Below the pieces are notes generated by a model. It was not told where the DNA came from, did not search any database, and saw only the letters and a list, made by a program, of their open reading frames with translations. Below, piece by piece: positions 25,973-33,934 of a DNA stretch of 64,000 bases; the first letter of the stretch is position 1; every line of letters starts with the position of its first letter. The stretch lies in the NCBI GenBank assembly GCA_030525945.1, contig JAUNDT010000006.1, positions 1-64,000 on the forward strand. Reading direction: 5' to 3'. The stretch is from Coriobacteriaceae bacterium (lineage in GTDB: Bacteria > Actinomycetota > Coriobacteriia > Coriobacteriales > Coriobacteriaceae). Both the position numbers and the translations under genes were made by a program.

Positions 25973-26587
25973 ATGCGCGATTGCGAAACAACGCAAGGCT
26001 GGAAGATTTCTCAGGTCGAGCGCCTGATTGATTTGCCGCGCCGCGATATCCAGCGCGCATGCTACGACGGGCAAGGCGGCGCCTGCATCCTGGAGCCCGC
26101 CAACAGCACATGGGGCAAGCGTTTCTACAGCGCGAGCGACATCGCACGGCTAATGCTGGTCAAACTCTACAAGGATCAGGGCTACTGCCTACCGGAGATT
26201 CGCGATCTGCTCAATGGGCCCGACGGGCACGCCAGCACCAAAGCGGAGCTAGCCATATGGAAGGCAAGACTCGAAGAGGAACTTATTGAGGTAGAACTCA
26301 AGCTCAATCGCGTTGTCGCGCTCCTCGCCACGCTGCGAAACGACAGCTCAGAACATGTCGACGCGTCTGAAAAGCACCTTCGGAACCAGCTACCGAACGA
26401 TGTCATCGAGACCCTTCGGGACATCCTGTTCAAAGAGAACGCCCCGCGCCCAAGCCAGCAAATAATTCAGTCCCTTATCAGCCAGCTAGACAAACCGGGC
26501 ATTGACTTAGCCATCGACCTCTGGGCGGGCCCAGGAAGCTACGACCGCCTTGTTGATGAAATTTGGAATACGAGCCAGCCAGATTAA
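25973..26587 (+). CDS. MerR-family-like transcriptional regulator
   Basis: 204 residues. The N-terminal 75 are a MerR-type winged helix: WKISQVERLIDLPRRDIQRACY, a wing, then RFYSASDIARLMLVKLYKDQGYCLPEIRDLL. A coiled-coil dimerisation segment (about 88-118) and a helical C-terminal domain (120-204) without Cys/His metal sites follow. AAGGGGGTGG sits just before the ATG. The adjacent perfect palindrome suggests autoregulation. The next gene starts 12 bases after the stop, so the regulator heads an operon with the DUF4230 protein and the 29-residue peptide. Confidence 0.8.
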   Translation: MRDCETTQGWKISQVERLIDLPRRDIQRACYDGQGGACILEPANSTWGKRFYSASDIARLMLVKLYKDQGYCLPEIRDLLNGPDGHASTKAELAIWKARLEEELIEVELKLNRVVALLATLRNDSSEHVDASEKHLRNQLPNDVIETLRDILFKENAPRPSQQIIQSLISQLDKPGIDLAIDLWAGPGSYDRLVDEIWNTSQPD

Positions 26588-26599
26588 GGAGAGAACTGA

Positions 26600-27259
26600 A
26601 TGAAGCTGCTCAACCTTGTTAAACAGATTTCCCCAGGAGGCCGCATTGCAATCGCCTTAGCAGTCGGCCTGATTGTTGGATCTCTGGGAACCGTCGCGTT
26701 CCAGGCCTACAACCCAAAAGACGTTATTGCCGAAGGCCCCAAGGAAAGCGTCTCTGCAATCTTCGGACGCATCGTCAACCAAAACAAGATGATTTCGGCA
26801 TCACAGGATTACACATTTGTTGAAAAGGCCGTCGACAAAAACAGGCTTTTCGACATTGTCGACATTCCATTCACTGAGAACAGTTTCTGGTATCGGTACA
26901 CGGGAACTATCGAGGCAACCGTCGACTTGAGCGACGCTTCGCTCGTGAAAAAGAACGAAACCACCTTGGTAATCTCCTTGCCGGAGCCCGTTCTTAGCAA
27001 CAAACCCAACATGGATCTTTCCGGCGTGCTCGAGGAGCGAAACAACCTCCTGAATCCTATCCATGTTTCCGATGTCGACGAGCTCCAGCGCGACTGCATC
27101 GCCATGAGCAACAACGAGGCAGAAAAGAACGGGCTGCTCAAGGCGGCCAAGGAAGCCACCGTGTGCAACCTCCAGCAAATGTACGACATTGCCCTCGGAG
27201 AAAACGAATACAAGGTTGAGGTCGAATGGATTGACAACGCGGAGGTAGACAAGAAATGA
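26600..27259 (+). CDS. DUF4230 membrane-anchored protein
   Basis: 219 residues. An N-terminal membrane anchor (about 15-35, IAIALAVGLIVGSLGTVAF) is followed by an extracytoplasmic DUF4230-like domain with the pattern FWYRYTGTIEATVDLSDASL and LVISLPEPVLSNKPNMD. The family is of unknown function and is often found as small operons. AAGGAG precedes the ATG. Its TGA overlaps the ATG of a 29-residue membrane peptide. Confidence 0.8.
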   Translation: MKLLNLVKQISPGGRIAIALAVGLIVGSLGTVAFQAYNPKDVIAEGPKESVSAIFGRIVNQNKMISASQDYTFVEKAVDKNRLFDIVDIPFTENSFWYRYTGTIEATVDLSDASLVKKNETTLVISLPEPVLSNKPNMDLSGVLEERNNLLNPIHVSDVDELQRDCIAMSNNEAEKNGLLKAAKEATVCNLQQMYDIALGENEYKVEVEWIDNAEVDKK

Positions 27260-27345
27260 AACCCATCATGATTGTCGCCCTTGCCATTGGCGTCCTGCTA
27301 ATCGGCTTCTTCCTCATCAACAACTTGGTCCTGTCCTGGTACTAA
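27256..27345 (+). CDS. 29-residue single-pass membrane peptide
   Basis: MKPIMIVALAIGVLLIGFFL followed by INNLVLSWY: one membrane helix and a short aromatic end. The start overlaps the DUF4230 stop (ATGA), with GGAGG inside the end of that gene, so translation is coupled. It is too short for automatic gene calling. It probably assists or caps the DUF4230 protein in the membrane. Confidence 0.65.
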   Translation: MKPIMIVALAIGVLLIGFFLINNLVLSWY

Positions 27346-27381
27346 ACAGCGTCCTGTCGCATTTCAACGTTAGGAGTAAAC

Positions 27382-28173
27382 ATGAAACGTATTTCCGCAG
27401 CTCTGCTTTCCTGCCTCGTCGCATTATCGCTCTCGGCATGTGGCCAGCCGGCGAAAGACCCCGGTCCAGACTACGCTGATGACGAGGCCATGGAAATCAT
27501 CGCCGATGCATTTGAAGCTCGCCAAGACGTCATCTTCAAAGTTGAAGAAAAGGACCCCAGCAACGCGCAATCAATGAAGAACATGCGCTCCTATGTTGAA
27601 GCCGAGCTTGAAGTCGCCGATAAACTCCGCACGCGAGTGTTTGAAGACAGCGAGATGCAAGAGCTCGTTTTGAAGTACCTGAACACACTTGACAACGCCC
27701 TTAAAACCCTTGAGGAATATCCCGTTACCAGTACGGAGTTCCTCGATGAATGGAATGAGCGAGCAGACATCCGTGCGACCCTGCTCAAAACATTCGCTGA
27801 TGAATATGGCCTAACGGTTGAAGAGAAATATCAAGACATCTTCGATGAGGTCTTGGCAAATGGAGCGGCTGCCGCCAAGGAGAGCCAAACCGAAGAGGCA
27901 CTTCAGGGCGTTCTCGATGCGATCGTTTTCGAGAAGGTAACGGAATATAGCTTCACCACATATTCGGCGGTTGTCGAAAACACGACTGGCGTTGACTTTG
28001 GGGATTGCGCCTTTGACGTTGCCCTGTATGACGCCGAGGGAGTGAAGTTGGACGACAGGTACGTTTTCACCAGCGGCTGGGCATCCGGCGAAAAGGTCCG
28101 CTTCGAGTTTACGTCTGAGGTCGATACCGATCAGATTAAGCTGTCGATCGACTACTACAACCTAGCTAAATAA
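27382..28173 (+). CDS. lipoprotein with C-terminal FxLYD-like domain
   Basis: 263 residues. The signal peptide has lipobox LSAC (Cys20). A helical, acidic middle (about 35-185) is followed by a beta domain (about 190-260) with SFTTYSAVVENTTGVDF and DVALYDAEGVKLDD, the pattern of FxLYD/DUF domains that pack on the cell surface. The ATG has TAGGAG upstream and lies 36 bases after the 29-residue peptide, so it may belong to the same operon. Its role is unknown; a cell-envelope stress or binding function is a guess. Confidence 0.75.
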   Translation: MKRISAALLSCLVALSLSACGQPAKDPGPDYADDEAMEIIADAFEARQDVIFKVEEKDPSNAQSMKNMRSYVEAELEVADKLRTRVFEDSEMQELVLKYLNTLDNALKTLEEYPVTSTEFLDEWNERADIRATLLKTFADEYGLTVEEKYQDIFDEVLANGAAAAKESQTEEALQGVLDAIVFEKVTEYSFTTYSAVVENTTGVDFGDCAFDVALYDAEGVKLDDRYVFTSGWASGEKVRFEFTSEVDTDQIKLSIDYYNLAK

Positions 28174-28228
28174 ACGCCCAAGCAAAAACCTTACCCATAG
28201 ACCGTCTATCCGTTTACCGAAAAGCAGA

Positions 28229-28274
28229 ACGATTCCCCCATCAAAGATGACAGTATCTTCGATGGGGGAATCGT
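28229..28274 (+). terminator. long hairpin between the lipoprotein and GTPase genes
   Basis: Arms of 20 bases (28229-28248 and 28255-28274) pair with a single mismatch around a 6-base loop, followed by CTTTCG. It is about 55 bases after the lipoprotein stop and 18 bases before the GTPase start. It may terminate one operon or fold in the leader of the next. Confidence 0.65.
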
Positions 28275-28292
28275 CTTTCGAAAGGACTTATT

Positions 28293-29465
28293 ATGGACAA
28301 AGGAAACATTCTCGTCATTGGTAATTCTGGCGTTGGCAAGTCGACACTCGTCAATGCAGTCCTCGGCGAAGAGAGAGCAGAAACAAGCCGCGGAATCAGC
28401 GGTACCACCAAGGAGCTCAAGATTTACAGTAGCGACTCTGCTCCCTTCAATATTGTAGACTCCGTTGGCTTTGAACCGTCTTGGCGCAAACGCACCCAAG
28501 CGATTAATGCCGTTAAAAAATGGTCTAAAGAGGGCGCCAAGGGCAACGAGCCAGAAAAGCGAATCGATGTTATTTGGTTTTGCGTCGATGGCACTGCGGG
28601 CAAGCTATTTCCCCAAACCATTGAATCTCTTTCTCGTGCCACAAAAATGTGGGCGTCAGTCCCCGTTATCGTTGTAATTACCAAGTCCTACGCTGAACCA
28701 GAACGAAAAGAAAACACTCAGATTGTCTACAATGCTTTTGCAAGGCAGAAAAAGTTCTCAAAGAACCTAAAGGCAGTTATCCCGGTGGTCGCATGGCCGT
28801 ATCAAATCACAGATGACTACGCCGTTCCTCCGCAGGGGATCATCGAGCTCATCGATACCACAGTAGAGCTACTTCCAGAGGGAAGGAAAGCCGCTGACAG
28901 GGACATTGCTTCCTTCAAGCTAAAGCGTAAAAGAGCTCTTTCCCATGCAACCTCCGTCTCCTTCAGCACTCTTGGTGCCGCCGTTGGAGCGGCTCCCCTT
29001 CCATTTGCCGACGCTGCACCTCTTTGTGCAATTGAAACAGCAGAGATTAAAGCCATCTCCGCTATTTACGAAATCAAATCTAACGATGATTCTTCTCGGC
29101 TGATCGAGTCTCTTATTGAAGTTGGCACCGTAAGTCTTGCCGCAAAAAGTGCCATTAGCGCTCTCAAGCTAATACCGGGTATCAATATTGCTGGAAGCGT
29201 GTTGAATGCAACCATTGCCGCATGCATCGTCATGGCTGTTGGAGAAGGCTCGCGATTCATCTTCGAAAAAGTTTATCTTGGCGAAGCATCTGTTTCCGAT
29301 TTGGAATGGGCAAAGAGATTACTGGAGTCCCGACTTGCTGATAATTTCATTTCTAAGGCTACCGAGGCAATTGAGGCAGTCTCGGAACGTGGCACCTCTA
29401 GCAATGTAAGTCAAATCATCTCCGACATCGTCTCGGCTATTTTCAAAGACGAAACACCCAGGTAG
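28293..29465 (+). CDS. P-loop GTPase with C-terminal membrane-active (DUF697-like) region
   Basis: 390 residues. The GTPase domain (1-190) has G1 GNSGVGKST (10-18), a conserved Thr in SGTTKE, G3-like DSVGF, and VVITKSY in place of canonical TKxD. The second half (about 215-330) has two long Ala/Gly-rich hydrophobic helical stretches (SFSTLGAAVGAAPLPFADAAP; SLAAKSAISALKLIPGINIAG) as in DUF697 proteins, which associate with membranes. Related standalone GTPases occur in accessory and defence islands. AAAGGA precedes the ATG. Its base composition is clearly lower in GC than the flanking core genes, indicating transfer. Confidence 0.78.
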   Translation: MDKGNILVIGNSGVGKSTLVNAVLGEERAETSRGISGTTKELKIYSSDSAPFNIVDSVGFEPSWRKRTQAINAVKKWSKEGAKGNEPEKRIDVIWFCVDGTAGKLFPQTIESLSRATKMWASVPVIVVITKSYAEPERKENTQIVYNAFARQKKFSKNLKAVIPVVAWPYQITDDYAVPPQGIIELIDTTVELLPEGRKAADRDIASFKLKRKRALSHATSVSFSTLGAAVGAAPLPFADAAPLCAIETAEIKAISAIYEIKSNDDSSRLIESLIEVGTVSLAAKSAISALKLIPGINIAGSVLNATIAACIVMAVGEGSRFIFEKVYLGEASVSDLEWAKRLLESRLADNFISKATEAIEAVSERGTSSNVSQIISDIVSAIFKDETPR

Positions 29466-29490
29466 TTCTTCACTGCTAAAAAGTTATGCA

Positions 29491-29527
29491 TAAGGCGGAT
29501 CATGGGAAGCACTCGCGATCCGCCTTA
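29491..29527 (+). terminator. hairpin after the GTPase gene
   Basis: Perfect 11-bp arms TAAGGCGGATC (29491-29501) and its inverse (29517-29527), with a 15-base loop, 25 bases past the stop. There is no strong T tract, so termination is probable but not certain. Confidence 0.5.
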
Positions 29528-29656
29528 GATTTACCCGTATTTAGAAGCTCTTGCCTAAACAGGCGCGCACAAAAGGAAAGCTGCCCGAGTCCTTGTATTA
29601 AAGCACGAATGTGAACGCAACTCACATACCCGCAACTACCTGCGGATTTCCCGTAC

Positions 29657-29716
29657 TGAGTATTTTTACTCATTGTACTGAGTAAAAATACTCAGTACAA
29701 TGAGTAAAAATACTCA
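29657..29716. promoter_or_regulatory. 60-bp palindrome with three phased 16-bp units
   Basis: TGAGTATTTTTACTCA at 29657-29672, its inverse TGAGTAAAAATACTCA at 29679-29694 and again at 29701-29716 are spaced exactly 22 bases. Together they form a palindrome that is perfect except for the central A/T run. It ends 17 bases before the start of the AAA_14 gene and overlaps where its promoter must lie, so it is likely an operator. Confidence 0.75.
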
Positions 29717-29733
29717 ATAGGAGCTGAAGGCAT

Positions 29734-30927
29734 ATGTACCAGCGTAAACAAGTTGAGACTATCACTCAAAGGATGCTCGAGAGCCGCAATCCCCTTATCC
29801 AGGTCGTGGTTGGACCTCGCCAGACCGGCAAAAGCACCATGCTCTCGCAGGCAGTCGGCAACGCGGGGCTTGACTGTCACTTCGTCAGTGCCGACGATCC
29901 CCTCGTCCCCACCGCCGAGTGGCTCAGAACAGAATGGCAGCAAGCACGCAATCTCACACGGGGAAACACCCGCCCCGCCGCGCTCATTGTCGATGAGATT
30001 CAAAAGGTCCAGCAATGGTCCAATACCGTCAAATCTCTTTGGGATGCAGACCGGCGCTCTGCCTCCACCCTCAAGGTCTTTCTAAGCGGATCCTCCTCTC
30101 TGCTTCTCCACCATGGGCTCGAAGACTCCCTGATGGGCCGCTTTGAACTCATACGGTCGCCGCACTGGTCGTATTCCGAATGCAGGGACGCCTTTGGGTA
30201 CTCACTCGATGATTATCTGTATTTCGGTGGTTACCCGGGAGCAGCTCGCTTTACAGAAGACCCCCAGCGCTGGGGATCTTATATCCGCGATGCCGTTGTC
30301 GAGCCGACGATTTCGCAAGACGTCCTTGCGCTGGAAGACGTTCGCAAGCCCGCCCTCATGCGCGCGCTCTTCCGCCTGGGGGCAGCGTACTCCGGCCAAG
30401 AGCTCTCGTACACAAAAATGGTTGGCCAGCTGCAGGATGCCGGAAACACGGTCACCGTGGCCCACTACCTCGACCTTTTGGGCAAAGCCGGCATGATCTG
30501 CGCGCTCCCCAAGTTTGACAACAAGGAGCTCGTCCGCCGGCGAAGCAGCCCGCGGCTCATGGTGTTCGACACCTCGCTCATAACAGCCCTTTCGGCCAAA
30601 GGACGCGAACGGCTCATCGACGACCCCGAGCAGCGCGGCCACATCGTGGAATCCGCCGTAGGCGCGCGCTTGCTTGCGCGATCCAGCGCGGAGGGCTTTG
30701 ACGTCCTTTGGTGGCGAGAAGCCAATGAAGAGGTGGACTTCGTCCTTCAAAAGGGTACCGCACTGACAGCCATTGAGGTGAAGAGCGGACACGAAAGCGC
30801 GCAGAGCGGAATGGCCACGTTCCTGGCCAAGCATCCCGAAGCCAAGCGCATAGTCGTGGGTGGATCATCCGCCGGAGCATGCGCCGTCGAGGATTTTCTT
30901 CTCGATGAGATTGAGCTGTTCTACTAG
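29734..30927 (+). CDS. AAA_14/DUF4143 ATPase
   Basis: 397 residues. The AAA_14 domain has Walker A GPRQTGKST (27-35), Walker B ALIVDEIQK and a sensor LSGSSS. The C-terminal DUF4143 half has a PD-(D/E)XK-like core EVDFVLQ...AIEVKSG near the end, with the Asp and E-x-K intact. The family is very common in bacteria and archaea, often in many copies per genome. Its function is not established; it has been proposed to act on DNA. GAAGG precedes the ATG. The 60-bp palindrome upstream is probably its control site. Confidence 0.88.
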   Translation: MYQRKQVETITQRMLESRNPLIQVVVGPRQTGKSTMLSQAVGNAGLDCHFVSADDPLVPTAEWLRTEWQQARNLTRGNTRPAALIVDEIQKVQQWSNTVKSLWDADRRSASTLKVFLSGSSSLLLHHGLEDSLMGRFELIRSPHWSYSECRDAFGYSLDDYLYFGGYPGAARFTEDPQRWGSYIRDAVVEPTISQDVLALEDVRKPALMRALFRLGAAYSGQELSYTKMVGQLQDAGNTVTVAHYLDLLGKAGMICALPKFDNKELVRRRSSPRLMVFDTSLITALSAKGRERLIDDPEQRGHIVESAVGARLLARSSAEGFDVLWWREANEEVDFVLQKGTALTAIEVKSGHESAQSGMATFLAKHPEAKRIVVGGSSAGACAVEDFLLDEIELFY

Positions 30928-30936
30928 CCCTCAGCC

Positions 30937-32253
30937 CTACGCCACCTCGAAGTCGACGCGGTCGAGCTTGGGGACGTCCAGGCGAATGAGAGCCTCGGCC
31001 TCGCAGCGCTCCTCGGCGGCGAGCTTCTCGCTCGTGGTCACGGTCGCTACGAGCTGCTCGCGCATGAGGACGTCGGGCTCGCCGTGCTCGCGTGAGACAC
31101 CCGAGCCTGCAGCTCCGGCAGCGTCCGCGTCGCCCGAACCGTCACCGGCGGCCTCCGCAGCGTCCGCGTCCGCGCCACCGCCGACCTCCGCCTCGCCAGC
31201 CGCAGCCCCCGCATCGCCATTCGCGTCGCTTGCCTCGCCCGCAACCTGCACGCCGACCTCGTACCCCACAAACCCGGGGCACGTCACCGCAAGCTCCTCG
31301 CTCGTCTCGGCAACGCCGTAGCGGTCAACCGTGCTCGGCGCCTCCGCCGTGGCCTCGCGCACCGACTGCACGGTAAAGATCACGCACGGAATCGCGAACA
31401 CGACCGTGCCCATAAAAATCCGGCGCCTGATCTTGTGCGAAAGCGCAGCCGCGATGATCTCTTCCTCCTGCGTCACCACGCCGTCGTCGTTCAAGTCGCG
31501 GTCGAGCGGCACACGCAGCAAAATCAGCACGAGCGTGGCCGAAAGCGCGATGAACACCACGTTGATGCCGAACTCGTAGAGCGCCGACAAAAACAGCGCC
31601 CCGCTCGCCGAGGCCAGGCCGTACCCCGCCGCGCACAACGGCGGCATGAGCGCCGTTGCCACCGCAACGCCCGCGATTACCGTGGCGGGCTCCTGGTCAC
31701 GCGAGTTCCCCAATCCGCCGGCGAAACCGCCCACCAGCGCCAGCAGCAAATCCCACACCGTGGCACTCGAATTGTCCAAAATCGCCGGCGTAGTGCCCGC
31801 CATGGGCGTGAACACAAAGTACAACGTTGACGTGACCAGGCAAAACGCCATCTGCAGCAGCAGACCGCCCACCGCGCTCACCGTAAGCGAGCGATCCATT
31901 GTGGCCACGCTGTACGCGATCGCCAGCACCGACCCCATGATGGGGCAGATGAGCATCGCGCCCACGATGGCGATGTCGGAATCCGTATCCAAGCCGATGC
32001 AGGCGATGAGCATCGCCACGACCAGAATGCACAGATGCGTGCCGGTCAGGCGCGCGCCGTTCACAAAGCGCTTGCGGATCACGTGGTACGGCGCGCGGCC
32101 CTCGCGGATGTTGAACGTTCGACGCAGGAGACCCTGCGCATCGCGCAGGGCCCGTTGCACCGGCGGCCGCTCTCCATGGCGCCGCCGGTGCCGATCGATG
32201 TACTTTTGCCTCAGGGCCTCGCGCGCGGAGGCCGACTCTTGGTTAGAAACCAC
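30937..32253 (-). CDS. DUF389 membrane protein with EF-hand-like loop
   Basis: 438 residues. A basic N-terminal 70 is followed by about six membrane segments (around 72-305) with the family's AIVGAMLICPIMG and ATVIAGVAVATALMPPLCAAGYG motifs. Between two membrane helices is DLNDDGVVTQEE, which fits a calcium-binding EF-hand loop exactly (D-x-N-x-D-G-6x-E). The C-terminal region after about 320 is Ala/Asp/Gly-rich, then folded. The GTG start overlaps htrA by 11 bases. DUF389 proteins are thought to be transporters or channels, without a proven substrate. Confidence 0.82.
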   Translation of the reverse strand: MVSNQESASAREALRQKYIDRHRRRHGERPPVQRALRDAQGLLRRTFNIREGRAPYHVIRKRFVNGARLTGTHLCILVVAMLIACIGLDTDSDIAIVGAMLICPIMGSVLAIAYSVATMDRSLTVSAVGGLLLQMAFCLVTSTLYFVFTPMAGTTPAILDNSSATVWDLLLALVGGFAGGLGNSRDQEPATVIAGVAVATALMPPLCAAGYGLASASGALFLSALYEFGINVVFIALSATLVLILLRVPLDRDLNDDGVVTQEEEIIAAALSHKIRRRIFMGTVVFAIPCVIFTVQSVREATAEAPSTVDRYGVAETSEELAVTCPGFVGYEVGVQVAGEASDANGDAGAAAGEAEVGGGADADAAEAAGDGSGDADAAGAAGSGVSREHGEPDVLMREQLVATVTTSEKLAAEERCEAEALIRLDVPKLDRVDFEVA

Positions 32254-33667
32254 CGTTACCCAAGAACTCCTCGAGATAGCGCAGGAACTCTTCCTCGGTC
32301 ATGCCACTGCCGGAGCCGTTGCCGTCGCTCGTGTCCTCCTGCTCCGCCTGCAGAGCCTCGTCGGACCCGAGCTCGACCTCGATCTCCTTATCCTTGGTGC
32401 CGCGCACCACGGTGAGCTTAACTGTATCACCCACCTCGTGCTCGCGCAGCGCGATAATCAGGCCGTCCGCGGAGGCGATCTGCGTGCCCTCCACATCGAT
32501 CACGATGTCGCCCTTCTTGATACCGGCCTTGTCGGCGGGGCCACCTGGCGTGACCTCGGCAACATACGCACCGTGATCGACCGCGAGGTTGTTCTGGCGG
32601 GCAACGTAGGCATTCACGCTCGTGAGGGACACGCCCAGGTACGGGTGAACCGGCGTCTTACCGTCGATGATCTGGTTGGCGATATCGATCGCGTAGTTCA
32701 CGGGGATGGCGAAGCCCACGCCCGAGCTCGAGCCGGAGTAGGACTCGATAACCGAGTTGATGCCGATGAGCTCGCCGCGGTCGTTCACCAGGGCGCCGCC
32801 GGAGTTACCGGGGTTGATGGCGGCGTCGGTCTGGATCATGTTCGCGTAAATGGAGGTGCCGCTCGCGCTCGGCAGCGCGGTGGAGCGGTAGAGCGCCGAC
32901 ACGATGCCCGTGGACACGGACTGCTCGTTGCCGAACGGGCTGCCGATCGCCATGACCCACTCGCCGACGGCGATCTCGTCGGAGTCGCCCACCTCGATGG
33001 GGGCGAGCTCGGCCTTGTCGGCGTCCTTGATGCGAATGACGGCGAGGTCGCTCGACGGATCGGCGCCCACCAGCTCGGCCTCGTAGCTCTCGCCGGCGTC
33101 GGTGTTCACCACGAGCGTATCGGCGTTCTCGATCACATGGTGGTTGGTGAGGATATTGCCGTCCTCGTCCAGAATCACGCCGCTGCCGATGCCGCCCTGG
33201 CCGTCCGCACCGCCCTGCGCGGTAATCGACACCACCGACGGCAGGCTCTTGGCGGCGACCGCCTCGGAAAGTGAGGTGTCCTCGGGGTCGATCTCGATTT
33301 TTTGCGAGGAGGCACCCGTCGCCTCGACGTCGGTGTCGGTGATGCGGAACGCGCCGGTCATGACCAGCGCGATCACCAGCACGCCGCCCGCCACCAGGCC
33401 GAGCAGCGACGCCAAAAAGATCGGCAGCTTCTTGCTCTTGGTCTTGACCACGGTTCGCGTCTCGGTGTGCACCGCGGGCATCGAGCTCGTGGGCGCCGAG
33501 GACGTTGCGGCGGGGTCGGAGCCCGCCTCGTTCTTGTACGTGTAGGAATACGAGTAATCCCCCGGCTCAACGGGCGTGGGCTCGACCTCAACGCGCGGCT
33601 GCGAACTCGTGCGCTGCTGGTCGTCGGGCAGCCCGTCGGGGCGCTGAGGAGTCTTCGAATCGCTCAT
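32243..33667 (-). CDS. htrA: HtrA-like membrane-anchored serine protease
   Basis: 474 residues. A disordered cytoplasmic N-terminus (1-78), one membrane segment (81-105), a trypsin-like domain with catalytic His177 (NHHVI), Asp207 (SDLAV) and Ser289 (GNSGGAL), and one PDZ domain (about 345-440, LGVSLTS...GGPADKAGIKKGDIV). It ends in an acidic, Gly/Ser-rich tail. It degrades or refolds damaged exported proteins. AAAGGA precedes the ATG. The downstream DUF389 gene overlaps it. Confidence 0.95.
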   Translation of the reverse strand: MSDSKTPQRPDGLPDDQQRTSSQPRVEVEPTPVEPGDYSYSYTYKNEAGSDPAATSSAPTSSMPAVHTETRTVVKTKSKKLPIFLASLLGLVAGGVLVIALVMTGAFRITDTDVEATGASSQKIEIDPEDTSLSEAVAAKSLPSVVSITAQGGADGQGGIGSGVILDEDGNILTNHHVIENADTLVVNTDAGESYEAELVGADPSSDLAVIRIKDADKAELAPIEVGDSDEIAVGEWVMAIGSPFGNEQSVSTGIVSALYRSTALPSASGTSIYANMIQTDAAINPGNSGGALVNDRGELIGINSVIESYSGSSSGVGFAIPVNYAIDIANQIIDGKTPVHPYLGVSLTSVNAYVARQNNLAVDHGAYVAEVTPGGPADKAGIKKGDIVIDVEGTQIASADGLIIALREHEVGDTVKLTVVRGTKDKEIEVELGSDEALQAEQEDTSDGNGSGSGMTEEEFLRYLEEFLGNGGF

Positions 33668-33934
33668 CGGTTGGTCCTTTCAACGGTTTCAATCCCCTAC
33701 GTTGTACCCCAACCAACCCCGCGGCTGCACCGCAGACCAAAGACCTTAAACAAGTCGTAAGGCTTCCTTGGGATTTCGTTAAGCCTTCCCGCGCCTTACG
33801 TGCGGTGCCTGGATCAGCCCCCATGCTAAGCGGGTCGTCCAAGTGCCGCAGATCGGCGTGAAAGAGGAGGGTACCGCGCCTCACATGCGGCGCCCGACGA
33901 TTGAGGGGCAAGGTGCGGTGCCTGGATCAGCCCG
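33668..33934. repeat. intergenic region with 20-bp direct repeat
   Basis: TGCGGTGCCTGGATCAGCCC occurs at 33801-33820 and again at 33914-33933, 113 bases apart. The second copy touches the stop of the GlnR-like gene. No gene is supported here; the htrA promoter must lie in the left part. Confidence 0.7.
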
